A stretch of DNA of 19,450 bases, taken from assembly GCA_021161685.1 (NCBI GenBank), contig JAGHAD010000142.1, positions 1-19,450 of the forward strand, in the 5' to 3' direction. Positions 1 to 8,290 of the stretch are shown here, piece by piece (the first letter of the stretch is position 1; every line of letters begins with the position of its first letter). A program made the translations under genes and the position numbers. The notes under the pieces were generated by a model. That model searched no databases, was not told where the DNA came from, and worked only from the letters and a program-made list of their open reading frames with translations. This DNA comes from Thermoplasmata archaeon. Its GTDB lineage: Archaea; Thermoplasmatota; E2; DHVEG-1; B18-G2.

Positions 1-472
1 CATCCGTAGATATCAAAAGCTGATCGCTGTAGTTCGAGATCTCCTTTTCCATGATCAGGAGGCTGGATGTTCTGGCACCAAGTATAGAAATTATCCTGTT
101 GCCCTCTCTCTTCAATGCCTTAATTATTGGATAGAGAGAGGCGATACCAACCCCTCCTCCAACGCATACCACGGTTCCATAATTCTCTATCTTTGAAGGA
201 TTTCCAAGGGGGCCACATAAGCTATAGATCTTGTCTCCAACCTTTAATGCTCCGAGCTTCTTGGTCGATGTTCCTATCTCCAAAAAGAACATGGTTATCG
301 TCCCCTCTTCTCTATCATAATCAGCTATGGTTATGGGTATCCTCTCCCCCTTCTCATCAACCATTATCATGACAAACTGCCCGGGCTTAGCATGTTTTGC
401 AACTTCTGGCGCTTTAACGACGATTTTCTTTAGATTCTCGTGTAACGATTCCTTATCAAGGATTTCGTACAT
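1..472 (-). CDS. NfnA/SudB-type FAD/NAD(P)-binding oxidoreductase subunit, partial (C-terminus outside window)
   Basis: Flavoprotein of the ferredoxin-NADP+ oxidoreductase/sulfide dehydrogenase small-subunit family, related to dihydroorotate dehydrogenase electron-transfer subunits. About 157 N-terminal residues are visible. They begin MYEILDKESL, carry the FAD-binding stretch RIPITIAD (family form RP-x-S/T-I), a GPLGNP loop and the glycine-rich NAD(P)-binding segment VVCVGGGVGIASLYP. The C-terminal Cys cluster expected to hold a 2Fe-2S centre lies beyond base 1. The start is the ATG at 470-472, preceded by AGGTGA, a strong match to the archaeal anti-SD. It lies 19 nt downstream of the gdhA stop on the same strand, so co-transcription is likely. 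The family's usual partner is a GltA-like large subunit, which would be expected just outside the window. With that partner it moves electrons between ferredoxin and NADP(H), consistent with supplying NADPH to GdhA (inference). The family call is firm; the exact physiological reaction is not. Confidence 0.82.
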   Translation of the reverse strand, partial: MYEILDKESLHENLKKIVVKAPEVAKHAKPGQFVMIMVDEKGERIPITIADYDREEGTITMFFLEIGTSTKKLGALKVGDKIYSLCGPLGNPSKIENYGTVVCVGGGVGIASLYPIIKALKREGNRIISILGARTSSLLIMEKEISNYSDQLLISTD

Positions 473-491
473 TTGTCTTCACCTCAGAATT

Positions 492-1856
492 CTAGTATAT
501 CCCCTGCTCGATCATCGCATCCGCAACCTTTACGAATCCTCCCATGTTTGCCCCAGCTATTAGATTTTTAGAATCGTCCGTGTACTTCTCAGCATAGGTT
601 ACGCATGTGTTGAAGATATTTACCATTATGCTGTGCAGTTTCCTATCAACTTCTTCAGGGCTCCAGTAAGTGAACTGCGCATTCTGGCTCATCTCCAAGC
701 CACTTACCGCCACTCCTCCTGCATTCGCTGCCTTTGCTGGACCTATGATCACATCATTCTCCATGAAGTGCTCTATCGCATCCGGCGTTGTTGGCATGTT
801 CGCTCCCTCCACAACTAAAGTAACGCCCGCATCGAGGAGCATCTTCGCATCCCTAAGCTCTATCTCGTTCTGGGTTGCGCATGGAAAAGCTATATCAACA
901 TCTCCTTCCTTCGATGCTATCTCCCAGGCTTTCTTGTTTTCATAGAAGTCGAGATCAAACTTATCTGCGACTTCCTTCAGCCTGCCTCTCCTCAGAGCTT
1001 TGATTTCGTAAACTGCATTCCATATCTCATCGTTTAACCCATCCGGAAGGTACATCGTTCCTTTTGAATCCGATAAGGTAACAACCTTCCCGCCCAACTC
1101 CGTAACCTTTTTTGATGCAAACTGCGCAACGTTACCGCTTCCAGAGATCGCAACCTTCAAGCCATTGAGATCCTTCTTATTATGGAACTTCTTCAGCATC
1201 TCTATCAGATAATAGGTTGCTCCGTATCCAGTTGCCTCTGGCCTTATGTGGGAGCCTCCCCAGTTTATACCTTTGCCAGTAAGAACACCTTCCCACCTGT
1301 TTACGAGTTTTCGATAGGTTCCGAAGAGGTAGCCTATCTCCCTCGTTCCAACTCCTATATCTCCAGCCGGGACATCTGTATTGGGACCTATATGCCTAAA
1401 CAGCTCCATCATGAAGCTCTCACAGAATCTCCTGATCTCTGATTCGCTCTTTCCATGGGGATCGAAGTCGCTCCCTCCCTTTGCTCCTCCCATCGGTATA
1501 CCAGTTAAAGCATTCTTGAAGATCTGCTCGAATCCAAGGAACTTCAGAATGCTCAGATTCACGGTTGGATGGAACCTCAGTCCACCTTTGTATGGCCCTA
1601 TCGCACCGTTGAACTCAACTCTATACCCTCTGTTCACATGGATCTCTCCGTTATCATCTTCCCATGTAACCCTGAACATTATCACTCTCTCTGGTTCAAC
1701 TATCCTTTCAAGGATCTTTTCTTTTTGATACCTTGGATTCTTCTTTATAACTGGTTCAATGCTCTCCAAAACCTCCCTCACAGCCTGATGGAACTCTTTC
1801 TCACCTGGATTCTTCTCCACCACCTTCTCCATTAGTTGCTCAAGATATTCTTCCAT
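492..1856 (-). CDS. gdhA: NADP-type glutamate dehydrogenase, bacterial GdhA class
   Basis: Catalyses reductive amination of 2-oxoglutarate to glutamate in the cytoplasm (family knowledge). The 454-aa protein shows the substrate motif PMGGAKGGSDFDP with the catalytic-site Lys, the block DVPAGDIGVGTREIG, GKGINWGGSHIRPEATGYG, and a Rossmann signature SGSGNVAQFASKK followed by TLSDSKG. The C-terminal GFVKVADAMIEQGIY closely resembles the end of enterobacterial GdhA. Length (~450 aa) and motifs match the bacterial small hexameric class rather than the ~420-aa GDHs common in archaea, suggesting acquisition from bacteria (inference). The start ATG has a GGGGGTTT stretch just upstream and a TATA element at 1888-1899. 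The flavoprotein gene that follows is probably in the same operon. Coenzyme preference for NADPH is inferred from class membership, not shown. Confidence 0.95.
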   Translation of the reverse strand: MEEYLEQLMEKVVEKNPGEKEFHQAVREVLESIEPVIKKNPRYQKEKILERIVEPERVIMFRVTWEDDNGEIHVNRGYRVEFNGAIGPYKGGLRFHPTVNLSILKFLGFEQIFKNALTGIPMGGAKGGSDFDPHGKSESEIRRFCESFMMELFRHIGPNTDVPAGDIGVGTREIGYLFGTYRKLVNRWEGVLTGKGINWGGSHIRPEATGYGATYYLIEMLKKFHNKKDLNGLKVAISGSGNVAQFASKKVTELGGKVVTLSDSKGTMYLPDGLNDEIWNAVYEIKALRRGRLKEVADKFDLDFYENKKAWEIASKEGDVDIAFPCATQNEIELRDAKMLLDAGVTLVVEGANMPTTPDAIEHFMENDVIIGPAKAANAGGVAVSGLEMSQNAQFTYWSPEEVDRKLHSIMVNIFNTCVTYAEKYTDDSKNLIAGANMGGFVKVADAMIEQGIY

Positions 1857-1887
1857 GAGGAAACCCCCAGCAGGGAAGTATTAGTGC

Positions 1888-1899
1888 TATATTTAAAGC
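1888..1899 (-). promoter_or_regulatory. Putative TATA element for gdhA
   Basis: On the minus strand the bases read CTTTAAATATAG. The centre lies about 38 nt upstream of the gdhA ATG, placing a start site roughly 12 nt before the codon, enough to include the GGGGGTTT stretch as ribosome-binding site. Confidence 0.6.
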
Positions 1900-1946
1900 T
1901 TTGCTAATTCAAACGAGGTATCTTTAACGAGATGGATGGAAGTGCT

Positions 1947-2261
1947 TTAAACGTACATCAATTCATCTTCTGGTTCCTTGGCACTCTCGATCCTTTTTCG
2001 AGACCTCTTTATGAATTTCTTTTGACTTTTCTTTGCAACAAACCTGAAATCGCTTCTCAATAACCTTATATAAATCTTGTCAGGTAATGGTTCAAGGAGA
2101 AGTATGCCTCTGGCCTGCAGTTTTTCAAGCTCCCTAATTAACATTCTCTCCGATATACCTATCCTAACCTTAAGCTGGGAGACGGTTATGGGATATGTCT
2201 TCTGCAGTTCCTTTATTATTCTTTCTTCCAATGTTCCGCATTCAATTTCTATCATATTCAC
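1947..2261 (-). CDS. Small winged-helix DNA-binding protein, function unknown
   Basis: A 104-aa basic protein. Residues about 10-60 read as a helix-turn-helix with wing: EERIIKELQKTYPITVSQLK, then ISERMLIRELEKLQARGILLLEP, followed by a beta-like segment IYIRLL. The C-terminal third is Lys/Arg rich (KKSQKKFIKRSRKR), then acidic. The start is a GTG whose last two bases belong to the purF stop (GTGA overlap); an ATG two codons later (2255) is an alternative. The overlap points to translational coupling with purF, so a role in regulating purine synthesis is possible, but nothing in the sequence identifies its target. It is not a recognisable PurR: there is no phosphoribosyltransferase domain. I do not recognise the family beyond winged helix. 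Confidence 0.75.
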   Translation of the reverse strand: MNMIEIECGTLEERIIKELQKTYPITVSQLKVRIGISERMLIRELEKLQARGILLLEPLPDKIYIRLLRSDFRFVAKKSQKKFIKRSRKRIESAKEPEDELMYV

Positions 2262-3691
2262 TCGATCTCGTAAGCTCTCTTTCCAAACATATCCCTTGAA
2301 AACAACCTTTTAACGTCTTCTCTCATCTCTTCTGGATATCCGTTTGGAAAATCGATGCATCCCGTGCATATATCCATACCAATGGCCTCCCTCAAAGATC
2401 TATGACTTATATATGCTAATGAATCTGCTCCGATTTCCTTTGCGATTTCGTCCCAGCTTTTTATACTTCCATCTTCTCTCCTTGCAATGAATTCTCGTTT
2501 GCTCCTCATGTCTATGCCCAAGTAGCATGGAGCAATAAGGGGAGGACATCCTATCCTGACATGAACTTCTTTGGCTCCCGCTTCCTTGATTCCTCTGACC
2601 AATCTCCTGATGTTCGTTCCTCTAACTATGGAATCATCGACGAGCACAACTCTCTTACCCTCAAGGACAGACCTTATGAAGGATATGCCTTCTTCCACTA
2701 TCTTGTCCCTGCTCTCTTGGGTTTGTTGGATAAACGATCTTTCGAACTTATCCTTCATTATTCCCTCATCTATGGGTATACCAGATTCCCTTGAAAATCC
2801 AATGGCGTATCTCCTTCCAGATTCGGGAACTGGAACAACTATATCCGCATCAACCGGGGCTTCCTTCGCCAACCTTCTCCCTATTTCAACCCTCACGTTA
2901 TGAACGGATTTTCCATTTATCCTTGAATCTGGTTTTGCGAAGTAAACGAACTCAAACATACAAGGTCTCTCTTTCTTCCTTATCAATCTTTCTTCGTAAA
3001 CGTTACCCTTTTGATCAATAACGATAACACTTCCTCCCGGCACGTCCTTTATGTAGTCAAATTTTATCTTTTTAAATACCCTCGTTTCCGAGCATATGCA
3101 GTACATTCCATCCTTCTCTCCAAAAACAAGAGGTCTTATCTTGTATGGGTCGGTCATTGCGAACAGAAGAGGGTTCTCTCCAGAATCGGTGACGAAGACG
3201 GCTGAATAACTTCCTTTAACTAGGTGCATAACCCTCTCGGCAGCTTCAAATATCTCATCCGCTCCTATCCTTTTATCATAAAGCTCATCAGCCATTGGCA
3301 ATAGCAACCATTGCACGTCGCATTCCGTCCTTGGTGTTCTCTTGGTTAATTTCCTTATCTCCGAGCCATTGTAGATATTTCCATTGTGCGCAGCAGCGAG
3401 AAAAGGATTGATTACATATTCTGGCTGAGCGTTTCGTTTTAAGGATTCTATATCGTCCATGCCAGTGGTTGAATACCTGGTATGTCCAATGCCAACATTC
3501 CCTGGAGTGTCTATTTTTCTCTCTTCATTAAATACATCTCTAACCAACCCATAATCCTTATAGAGATGTATGTTTCCATCGTAGGTTAGCTTTCCGGCGG
3601 AGGATTGACCCCTGTGCTGTAAGGAGAAAAGACCATGGTATATCAATCTGGAAACCGGCTTGTTTCCTATTATCCCTATCACTCCGCACAT
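2258..3691 (-). CDS. purF: Amidophosphoribosyltransferase (first step of de novo purine synthesis)
   Basis: Makes 5-phosphoribosylamine from PRPP and glutamine in the cytoplasm. The 477-aa protein begins MCGVIGIIG, so after Met removal Cys2 is the N-terminal nucleophile of the Ntn-type glutaminase; there is no longer propeptide as in Bacillus PurF. The glutaminase half (about 1-230) has QHRGQSSAG, GHTRYSTTG and AHNGNI. The phosphoribosyltransferase half has the PRPP loop VVLVDDSIVRGT at about 348-359. Cys244, Cys389 (APCYLGIDM), Cys442 and Cys445 (CTGC) match the 4Fe-4S ligand pattern of the Fe-S type enzyme. Transcribed divergently from the IPK operon, and overlapping the downstream winged-helix gene. 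Full length, no anomalies. Confidence 0.97.
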   Translation of the reverse strand: MCGVIGIIGNKPVSRLIYHGLFSLQHRGQSSAGKLTYDGNIHLYKDYGLVRDVFNEERKIDTPGNVGIGHTRYSTTGMDDIESLKRNAQPEYVINPFLAAAHNGNIYNGSEIRKLTKRTPRTECDVQWLLLPMADELYDKRIGADEIFEAAERVMHLVKGSYSAVFVTDSGENPLLFAMTDPYKIRPLVFGEKDGMYCICSETRVFKKIKFDYIKDVPGGSVIVIDQKGNVYEERLIRKKERPCMFEFVYFAKPDSRINGKSVHNVRVEIGRRLAKEAPVDADIVVPVPESGRRYAIGFSRESGIPIDEGIMKDKFERSFIQQTQESRDKIVEEGISFIRSVLEGKRVVLVDDSIVRGTNIRRLVRGIKEAGAKEVHVRIGCPPLIAPCYLGIDMRSKREFIARREDGSIKSWDEIAKEIGADSLAYISHRSLREAIGMDICTGCIDFPNGYPEEMREDVKRLFSRDMFGKRAYEIE

Positions 3692-3718
3692 GAACTAATA
3701 GGAGAAGAAAGGCGCTTT

Positions 3719-3728
3719 GATTTAAATC
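3719..3728. promoter_or_regulatory. Palindromic TATA-like element between purF and IPK
   Basis: GATTTAAATC is a perfect 10-bp palindrome. It lies about 32 nt upstream of the purF ATG, right for purF transcription on the minus strand with a very short leader. On the plus strand it is about 50 nt from the IPK start and would give a longer leader; a second AT stretch, CCTTATTTA at about 3745-3753, is better spaced for IPK. Confidence 0.5.
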
Positions 3729-3772
3729 TTTTGAGCGACAAAAACCTTATTTACGCAAGCTAACTAAGGGAT

Positions 3773-4546
3773 GTGATCTTGATTAAGCTTGGAGGAAGTG
3801 TGATAACCGATAAAAGAAAAGAGAGCGCCGCCAGGAAAAGGACGATAAATAGGCTCGCTAGGGAAATGAAATTATCGGGAAAAGAGCTGATTATCGTGCA
3901 TGGTGCTGGCTCTTTTGGACACATAACCGCCAGGGTTTTTAACTTAGATAAAGGGTACGAAAGCAAGGAGCAGTTAATGGGTTTTTCAGTAACGCATAGA
4001 AATGTAAGAATCCTGAACAATATTGTGCTGGAAGCTTTGCTATCTGCAGGATTAAAAGCAGTATCGATTCCTCCGTTATCGTTCATCAAGCTGAAGAGGA
4101 AAAGGTTGCATAGCATAGATCTTAGTCTTTTTGAAGATTCATTGCGACTTGGCTTAACACCAGTAACATTTGGAGATGTTGTCTTTGATGCTGGGCTTTC
4201 ATTTTCCATCTGCTCTGGGGATCTGCTCATGGTCGAATTAGCAAAGAAATTTCAGCCAGAAAAGGCTATTTTTGTGATAGATGAAGATGGCATATACTCT
4301 GGAGATCCAAAGAAGAGCAGAGAGGTGAAGCTGTTAAGGAGCGTTTCAAAAGATGATTTGATGAAAATTTCAACTGATATCTCTGTAACCGACGTAACCG
4401 GAGGGATGAAAGGAAAACTAGGGAGCATAGCGGAGATAGCAGACCAAGGCATAGAGGTTCTCGTGATAAATGGAAATAAAAGAAATAGGCTCCTCAACGC
4501 TCTCTTAGGAAAAAAGGTAAAAGGGACAACGGTTTATGGTGATTAA
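3773..4546 (+). CDS. ipk: Isopentenyl phosphate kinase
   Basis: ATP-dependent phosphorylation of isopentenyl phosphate to IPP in the archaeal mevalonate pathways (amino acid kinase superfamily). The 257-aa protein has an N-terminal KLGGSVITDK nucleotide/phosphate motif at residues 5-14 and VHGAGSFGH at 42-50. His50 of the latter matches the catalytic His that distinguishes IPK from other amino acid kinases. Toward the C-terminus are FVIDEDGIYSGDPKK and VTDVTGGMKGKL, typical of the nucleotide-binding half. The start is GTG at 3773; a TTG two codons later is less likely. Its stop abuts the fni ATG, and GGTGATT just before that ATG is a strong ribosome-binding site. First gene of the operon: no mevalonate kinase precedes it. 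Confidence 0.95.
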   Translation: MILIKLGGSVITDKRKESAARKRTINRLAREMKLSGKELIIVHGAGSFGHITARVFNLDKGYESKEQLMGFSVTHRNVRILNNIVLEALLSAGLKAVSIPPLSFIKLKRKRLHSIDLSLFEDSLRLGLTPVTFGDVVFDAGLSFSICSGDLLMVELAKKFQPEKAIFVIDEDGIYSGDPKKSREVKLLRSVSKDDLMKISTDISVTDVTGGMKGKLGSIAEIADQGIEVLVINGNKRNRLLNALLGKKVKGTTVYGD

Positions 4547-5584
4547 ATGAACCAGACCGAAAAGAGAAAGCAAGAGCATATTGAAATAGCGCTGAAAGAA
4601 AACGTACAGGCACACTACAATTACTGGGATAGAATCAAGCTCATACACAATGCACTTCCAGAGATAAACAAAGAAGATATAGATCTGTCAACCAGCTTGC
4701 TTGGTAAGAGACTAAAGGCTCCAATTGTTATAGAAGGTATGACCGGAGGCTATAAAGGAGCAAAAAGGATAAACGAAAATCTTGCAAAGGTTGCAGAGAG
4801 GTTTCAGATAGCGATGGGGGTTGGCTCCCAAAGGTCTGCCCTGGAAAATAGAGAAATGAAAGAGACTTATTCTATAGTCAAGGATTACGATATACCTTTA
4901 AGGATAGCTAACATTGGAGCCTCCCAAATTGTTAAATGGAGTATAAGAGAGAGCCTAGATAATCTCAGCAGGATTGTAGATATGATAGATGCTCATGCTC
5001 TAGCCATATGTCTGAACTTCTTGCAGGAAACCATACAACTCGAGGGTGAAGCAAATGCAAGGGGCTGCTTGGAAGCAATAAGGCGTATTGCTGAAGAGAT
5101 GGACATACCCATTATAATTAAAGAGACTGGAGCGGGCATATCTTATGAAGTTGCATTAAAATTGGCAAGAACAAAAATTGCATGCATAGATATAGGAGGA
5201 GCTGGGGGAACATCATTTGCGGCAATAGAGCATTACAGAGCAAAACTTGCGGGGGACTGGCTTCATGAAAGGGGAGGAAAAACGTTCTGGGATTGGGGTA
5301 TACCCGCTCCGATATCCCTAATAGAGGTACTGATGGCTGTTAGGGGAAGAATACCGGTCATAGCAAGTGGTGGTATAAGAAATGGTCTAGATGCTGCGAG
5401 AGCTATAGCAATGGGTGCGAGCGCCGTTGGAATAGCATATGCCATGTTGAAACCTGCTGTTGAAGGGGAAGAAAGAGCCATGGAAGAAATGGATGCAATA
5501 ATAAAGGAATTGAGGGCTGCCATGTTCTTGGTTGGGGCATCGAATTTGAAAGAAATGTCGAAGGTGGGTTTTGTATGGATCTAG
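4547..5584 (+). CDS. fni: Type II isopentenyl-diphosphate delta-isomerase (FMN-dependent)
   Basis: Interconverts IPP and DMAPP using reduced FMN. The 345-aa TIM-barrel protein has the N-terminal RKQEHI (7-12), VIEGMTGGY, ANIGASQ, IKETGAGIS, IDIGGAGGTSF (phosphate/FMN loop) and VIASGGIRNGLDAARAIAMGA near the C-terminus. The active-site strand reads AICLNFLQETIQLEGE (153-168). The family form is H-x-N-x-x-Q-E-x-x-Q-x-E-G-D/E; Asn157, Gln160 and the Mg-ligand Glu161 are kept, but the position normally His is Cys155. Preceded directly by IPK, it overlaps the GGPP synthase start by 10 nt. Full length, so probably active despite the substitution. Confidence 0.95.
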   Translation: MNQTEKRKQEHIEIALKENVQAHYNYWDRIKLIHNALPEINKEDIDLSTSLLGKRLKAPIVIEGMTGGYKGAKRINENLAKVAERFQIAMGVGSQRSALENREMKETYSIVKDYDIPLRIANIGASQIVKWSIRESLDNLSRIVDMIDAHALAICLNFLQETIQLEGEANARGCLEAIRRIAEEMDIPIIIKETGAGISYEVALKLARTKIACIDIGGAGGTSFAAIEHYRAKLAGDWLHERGGKTFWDWGIPAPISLIEVLMAVRGRIPVIASGGIRNGLDAARAIAMGASAVGIAYAMLKPAVEGEERAMEEMDAIIKELRAAMFLVGASNLKEMSKVGFVWI

Positions 5585-6561
5585 TAGAAAGGTTTGGTAA
5601 CGAAATAGAAGAAATAAACGAAGCTTTGAAGGATGCTTTGATGGAAAAAGAGCCCAGAGAGCTTTACGATGCAGCAAGGCATTTACCGCTAGCAGGTGGG
5701 AAGAGGCTAAGGCCTTTGCTAGTCTTGCTCGCATCAAGGGCTGTTGGTGGTAGTGGATATGATGCTTTACCTTTTGGATTGGCGATAGAGATAATACATA
5801 ACTTCACCTTAGTGCATGATGACATCATGGATAGGTCAACTCTCAGAAGGGGAGTAGAAACGGTACATGTCAAGTTTGGAGAGCCTACCGCCATTATTGC
5901 TGGTGATGTGCTGTTTGCAAAGGCATTTGAAGTCATGCACAAGTTAAAAGTTGACGATTCTATCTTCAGGAGGCTTAACGGTTTACTCGTAAAAACTGTT
6001 AAAGAGATATGTGAAGGACAGCAACTCGATATGGAATTTGAAAAAAGGACAGACGTTAAGGAGAAAGACTATTTGACAATGATAGAAAAAAAGACGGCTG
6101 CCCTTTTTTCTTGCTCTACGGAAGGAGGAGGAATAATAGGGGGAGGGAGCGAAAGGAGCATTAGAGCTTTAGCAAACTACGGCAGGTATCTTGGTCTGGC
6201 TTTTCAAATAAGGGACGATTATCTGGATCTATGTGGTAAAGAGGAAGAGATAGGGAAAAGGATTGGAAACGATATAAGGGATGGTAAAAAGACGATTATT
6301 ATTGCCCATGCCGTTGAAAACCTCGATGATGAAGGAAAGAGAATGCTTCAGTCGGTGCTCGGAAACAAGAATGCGTCGGATGATGATATATCTAGATTAG
6401 TGGGACTACTGAAAGAGGCTGGTTCTATCGATTATGCCAGAGAGAGAGCCTTGTTTTATTCAGAACTTGCCGCAAAAGAGCTAGATAAAGTGGAAGGTAA
6501 AATGGAAGTGCTGGATGATTTGAAAGAAATTGCAAACTACGCAGCAACGAGGGAAAAGTGA
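5575..6561 (+). CDS. Geranylgeranyl diphosphate synthase (short-chain trans-prenyltransferase)
   Basis: Condenses IPP onto allylic diphosphates to give the C20 precursor of archaeal ether lipids. The 328-aa all-helical protein has GGKRLRP at 41-47, the first Asp-rich motif HDDIMDRSTLRRG with D82, D83 and D86, and the second FQIRDDYLDLCG with D214, D215 and D218. GNDIRDGKKT follows. Phe77 sits five residues before the first Asp motif, the position where an aromatic residue limits chain length in archaeal GGPP synthases, so a C20 product is predicted (a C15/C20 bifunctional enzyme is possible). Its ATG overlaps the fni end, preceded by AAGGTGGG. The stop is one base before the gltX ATG. A7 and A6 runs (6086-6092, 6051-6056) are in frame. 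Confidence 0.94.
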   Translation: MDLVERFGNEIEEINEALKDALMEKEPRELYDAARHLPLAGGKRLRPLLVLLASRAVGGSGYDALPFGLAIEIIHNFTLVHDDIMDRSTLRRGVETVHVKFGEPTAIIAGDVLFAKAFEVMHKLKVDDSIFRRLNGLLVKTVKEICEGQQLDMEFEKRTDVKEKDYLTMIEKKTAALFSCSTEGGGIIGGGSERSIRALANYGRYLGLAFQIRDDYLDLCGKEEEIGKRIGNDIRDGKKTIIIAHAVENLDDEGKRMLQSVLGNKNASDDDISRLVGLLKEAGSIDYARERALFYSELAAKELDKVEGKMEVLDDLKEIANYAATREK

Positions 6562-6562
6562 A

Positions 6563-8269
6563 ATGGATGTTGAGATTCTAGCAAAGAAATATGCCCTGCA
6601 GAATGCAATACAGCACAATGGTAAAGCGTCGGCTAAGGCAGTTATAGGGAAAATGGTGGCAGAAGAGAGCTATCTTAAGGAGAGGATAAAAGAGGTTTGG
6701 AATTTGGTGGTAAAGGTAGTTGAAGAGGTTAACAGTCTAAGCTTAGCTGAGCAAAAGGAACTTCTGGAGGAAATTGCACCTGAACTTCTGGCAAAGAAAA
6801 AGGGAGAAAAGAAGTCCAAACTTCCTCCACTACCAGATGCTGAGAGGGGGAAGGTTGTTACGCGCTTCCCTCCAGAACCCAATGGTTACTTGCATATAGG
6901 GCATGCGAAGGCTGCAATAATAGATTACGAATATGCAAGGATGTATGATGGAAAGTTCATTCTGAGGTTTGATGATACAAATCCAGAGAATGAGGACATT
7001 GTATTTTATGAGGAACAAAGGAAAGACCTAAGATGGTTGGGAATAGAATGGGATAAAGAGTATAACACGTCCGACAACCTGAAAAAGCACTACGAGCTGG
7101 CTCTCCAGCTTATTAACCAAGGGGATGCTTACGTCTGCACGTGTAAACCTAGAGAAATAAAGGAGAGGAGACTAAGGGGAGAAGAATGCAGTTGTAGGAA
7201 AAGAAGTAAGGAGGAAAATAGAGAATTATGGAAAGAAATGCATAACGAGATACCTCCTGGTGGAGCCATACTAAGATTAAAAGGAGATATGAGAAGCCAA
7301 AATACTGCAATGAGAGACCCGACACTTTTCAGGATAGTGGAGGCTGAACATCCGATACAGGGCGATAAGTACAGGGTATGGCCAACCTATGATTTTGCGG
7401 GAGCTGTTGAAGATAGCTTGAGTGGAGTTACTCACCCATTCAGAACAAAAGAATATGAGTTGAGAGATGAAGTTTATTTCTACCTGCTTGAGAAGTTAAA
7501 GCTGAGAAAGCCGCATCTCATGGAGTTCTCTAGGTTATCCATAGAGGGGATGCCAGTTTCCAAAAGGTTGATCAAACCCCTCATCGAAGAAGGAAAGGTT
7601 AAAGGCTACGACGACGTGCGCCTGCCCACTTTGAGAGGCTTGAAGAGAAGAGGTATACTAAAGGAAGCTATAAGACAGTTCGTTCTGTCTCAAGGTATAT
7701 CGAAATCGGAAGGAGTGGTAACGTTTGATCAGATTGAAGCGATAAACAGGAAACTCCTGGATCCCATAGCAAAGAGATTTTTCTTTGTGCCGAATCCAAT
7801 AAAGCTCATCGTAAAGGATGCTCCATCGGTAGAAAAGGAATTGAGGTTGCATCCAACTGAGGATCTCGGTTACAAGAAGATAAAAACTGGAAAGATATTT
7901 TACATATCGAAAAGCGATGCTTCGAATTTGAGAGAAGGGGAGACAATCAGGTTGAAGGATTTGTTCAATGTTACCGTAGAGAAAATTGGAAAGGAAGTAG
8001 AGGGGAGGTTTGCTGGCATGGAAGTAAAAGCAGAATATGAGAAAATTCAATGGGTTACCGAGGATCACTTTCCAATGATCATAATCAAGCCGGATCTTCT
8101 TTTCAAAGGGGGAAAGTATAATGAAGAGAGCTTGAAGGAAATAGGAGGTTTTGTGGAAAGAAACATAGAAATTGTCAAGGAGGGAGAAGTAGTCCAGATG
8201 GAGAGATTTGGTTTTGTCAAGATAGAGAGACTTGGGGATAGACCACTTGGCATCTATGTTCATAGGTGA
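6563..8269 (+). CDS. gltX: Glutamyl-tRNA synthetase, archaeal type
   Basis: Class I aminoacyl-tRNA synthetase charging tRNA-Glu (and in many archaea tRNA-Gln, for later amidation). The 568-aa protein has an archaeal N-terminal helical extension (1-90), then RFPPEPNGYLHIGHAKA with HIGH at 111-114, RFDDTNPENED, a possible zinc knuckle made of Cys192/Cys194 and Cys209/Cys211, and SRLSIEGMPVSKRLI holding the KMSKS equivalent (VSKRL, 332-336). The C-terminal beta-barrel anticodon domain is of the GlnRS-like archaeal/eukaryotic kind. I chose ATG 6563, just after the upstream stop, because MDVEILAKKYALQNA matches typical archaeal GluRS N-termini; an in-frame extension to 6530 runs into the GGPP synthase gene and is not expected. 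Linkage with GGPP synthase and Fni is a recurring euryarchaeal arrangement. Confidence 0.96.
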   Translation: MDVEILAKKYALQNAIQHNGKASAKAVIGKMVAEESYLKERIKEVWNLVVKVVEEVNSLSLAEQKELLEEIAPELLAKKKGEKKSKLPPLPDAERGKVVTRFPPEPNGYLHIGHAKAAIIDYEYARMYDGKFILRFDDTNPENEDIVFYEEQRKDLRWLGIEWDKEYNTSDNLKKHYELALQLINQGDAYVCTCKPREIKERRLRGEECSCRKRSKEENRELWKEMHNEIPPGGAILRLKGDMRSQNTAMRDPTLFRIVEAEHPIQGDKYRVWPTYDFAGAVEDSLSGVTHPFRTKEYELRDEVYFYLLEKLKLRKPHLMEFSRLSIEGMPVSKRLIKPLIEEGKVKGYDDVRLPTLRGLKRRGILKEAIRQFVLSQGISKSEGVVTFDQIEAINRKLLDPIAKRFFFVPNPIKLIVKDAPSVEKELRLHPTEDLGYKKIKTGKIFYISKSDASNLREGETIRLKDLFNVTVEKIGKEVEGRFAGMEVKAEYEKIQWVTEDHFPMIIIKPDLLFKGGKYNEESLKEIGGFVERNIEIVKEGEVVQMERFGFVKIERLGDRPLGIYVHR

Positions 8270-8278
8270 GTCCACAAC

Positions 8279-8290
8279 CTTTATTAATAG
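8279..8290 (+). promoter_or_regulatory. Putative TATA element for the membrane-anchored regulator
   Basis: CTTTATTAATAG lies just after the gltX stop, centred about 34 nt before the ATG at 8319. It suggests the regulator has its own promoter as well as possible read-through from gltX. Confidence 0.45.

Noticed and set aside
7658..8275. Long minus-strand open frame (205 aa) opposite gltX
   Set aside because: Antisense to a clearly conserved synthetase; composition is a mirror of gltX codons and no family is recognisable.
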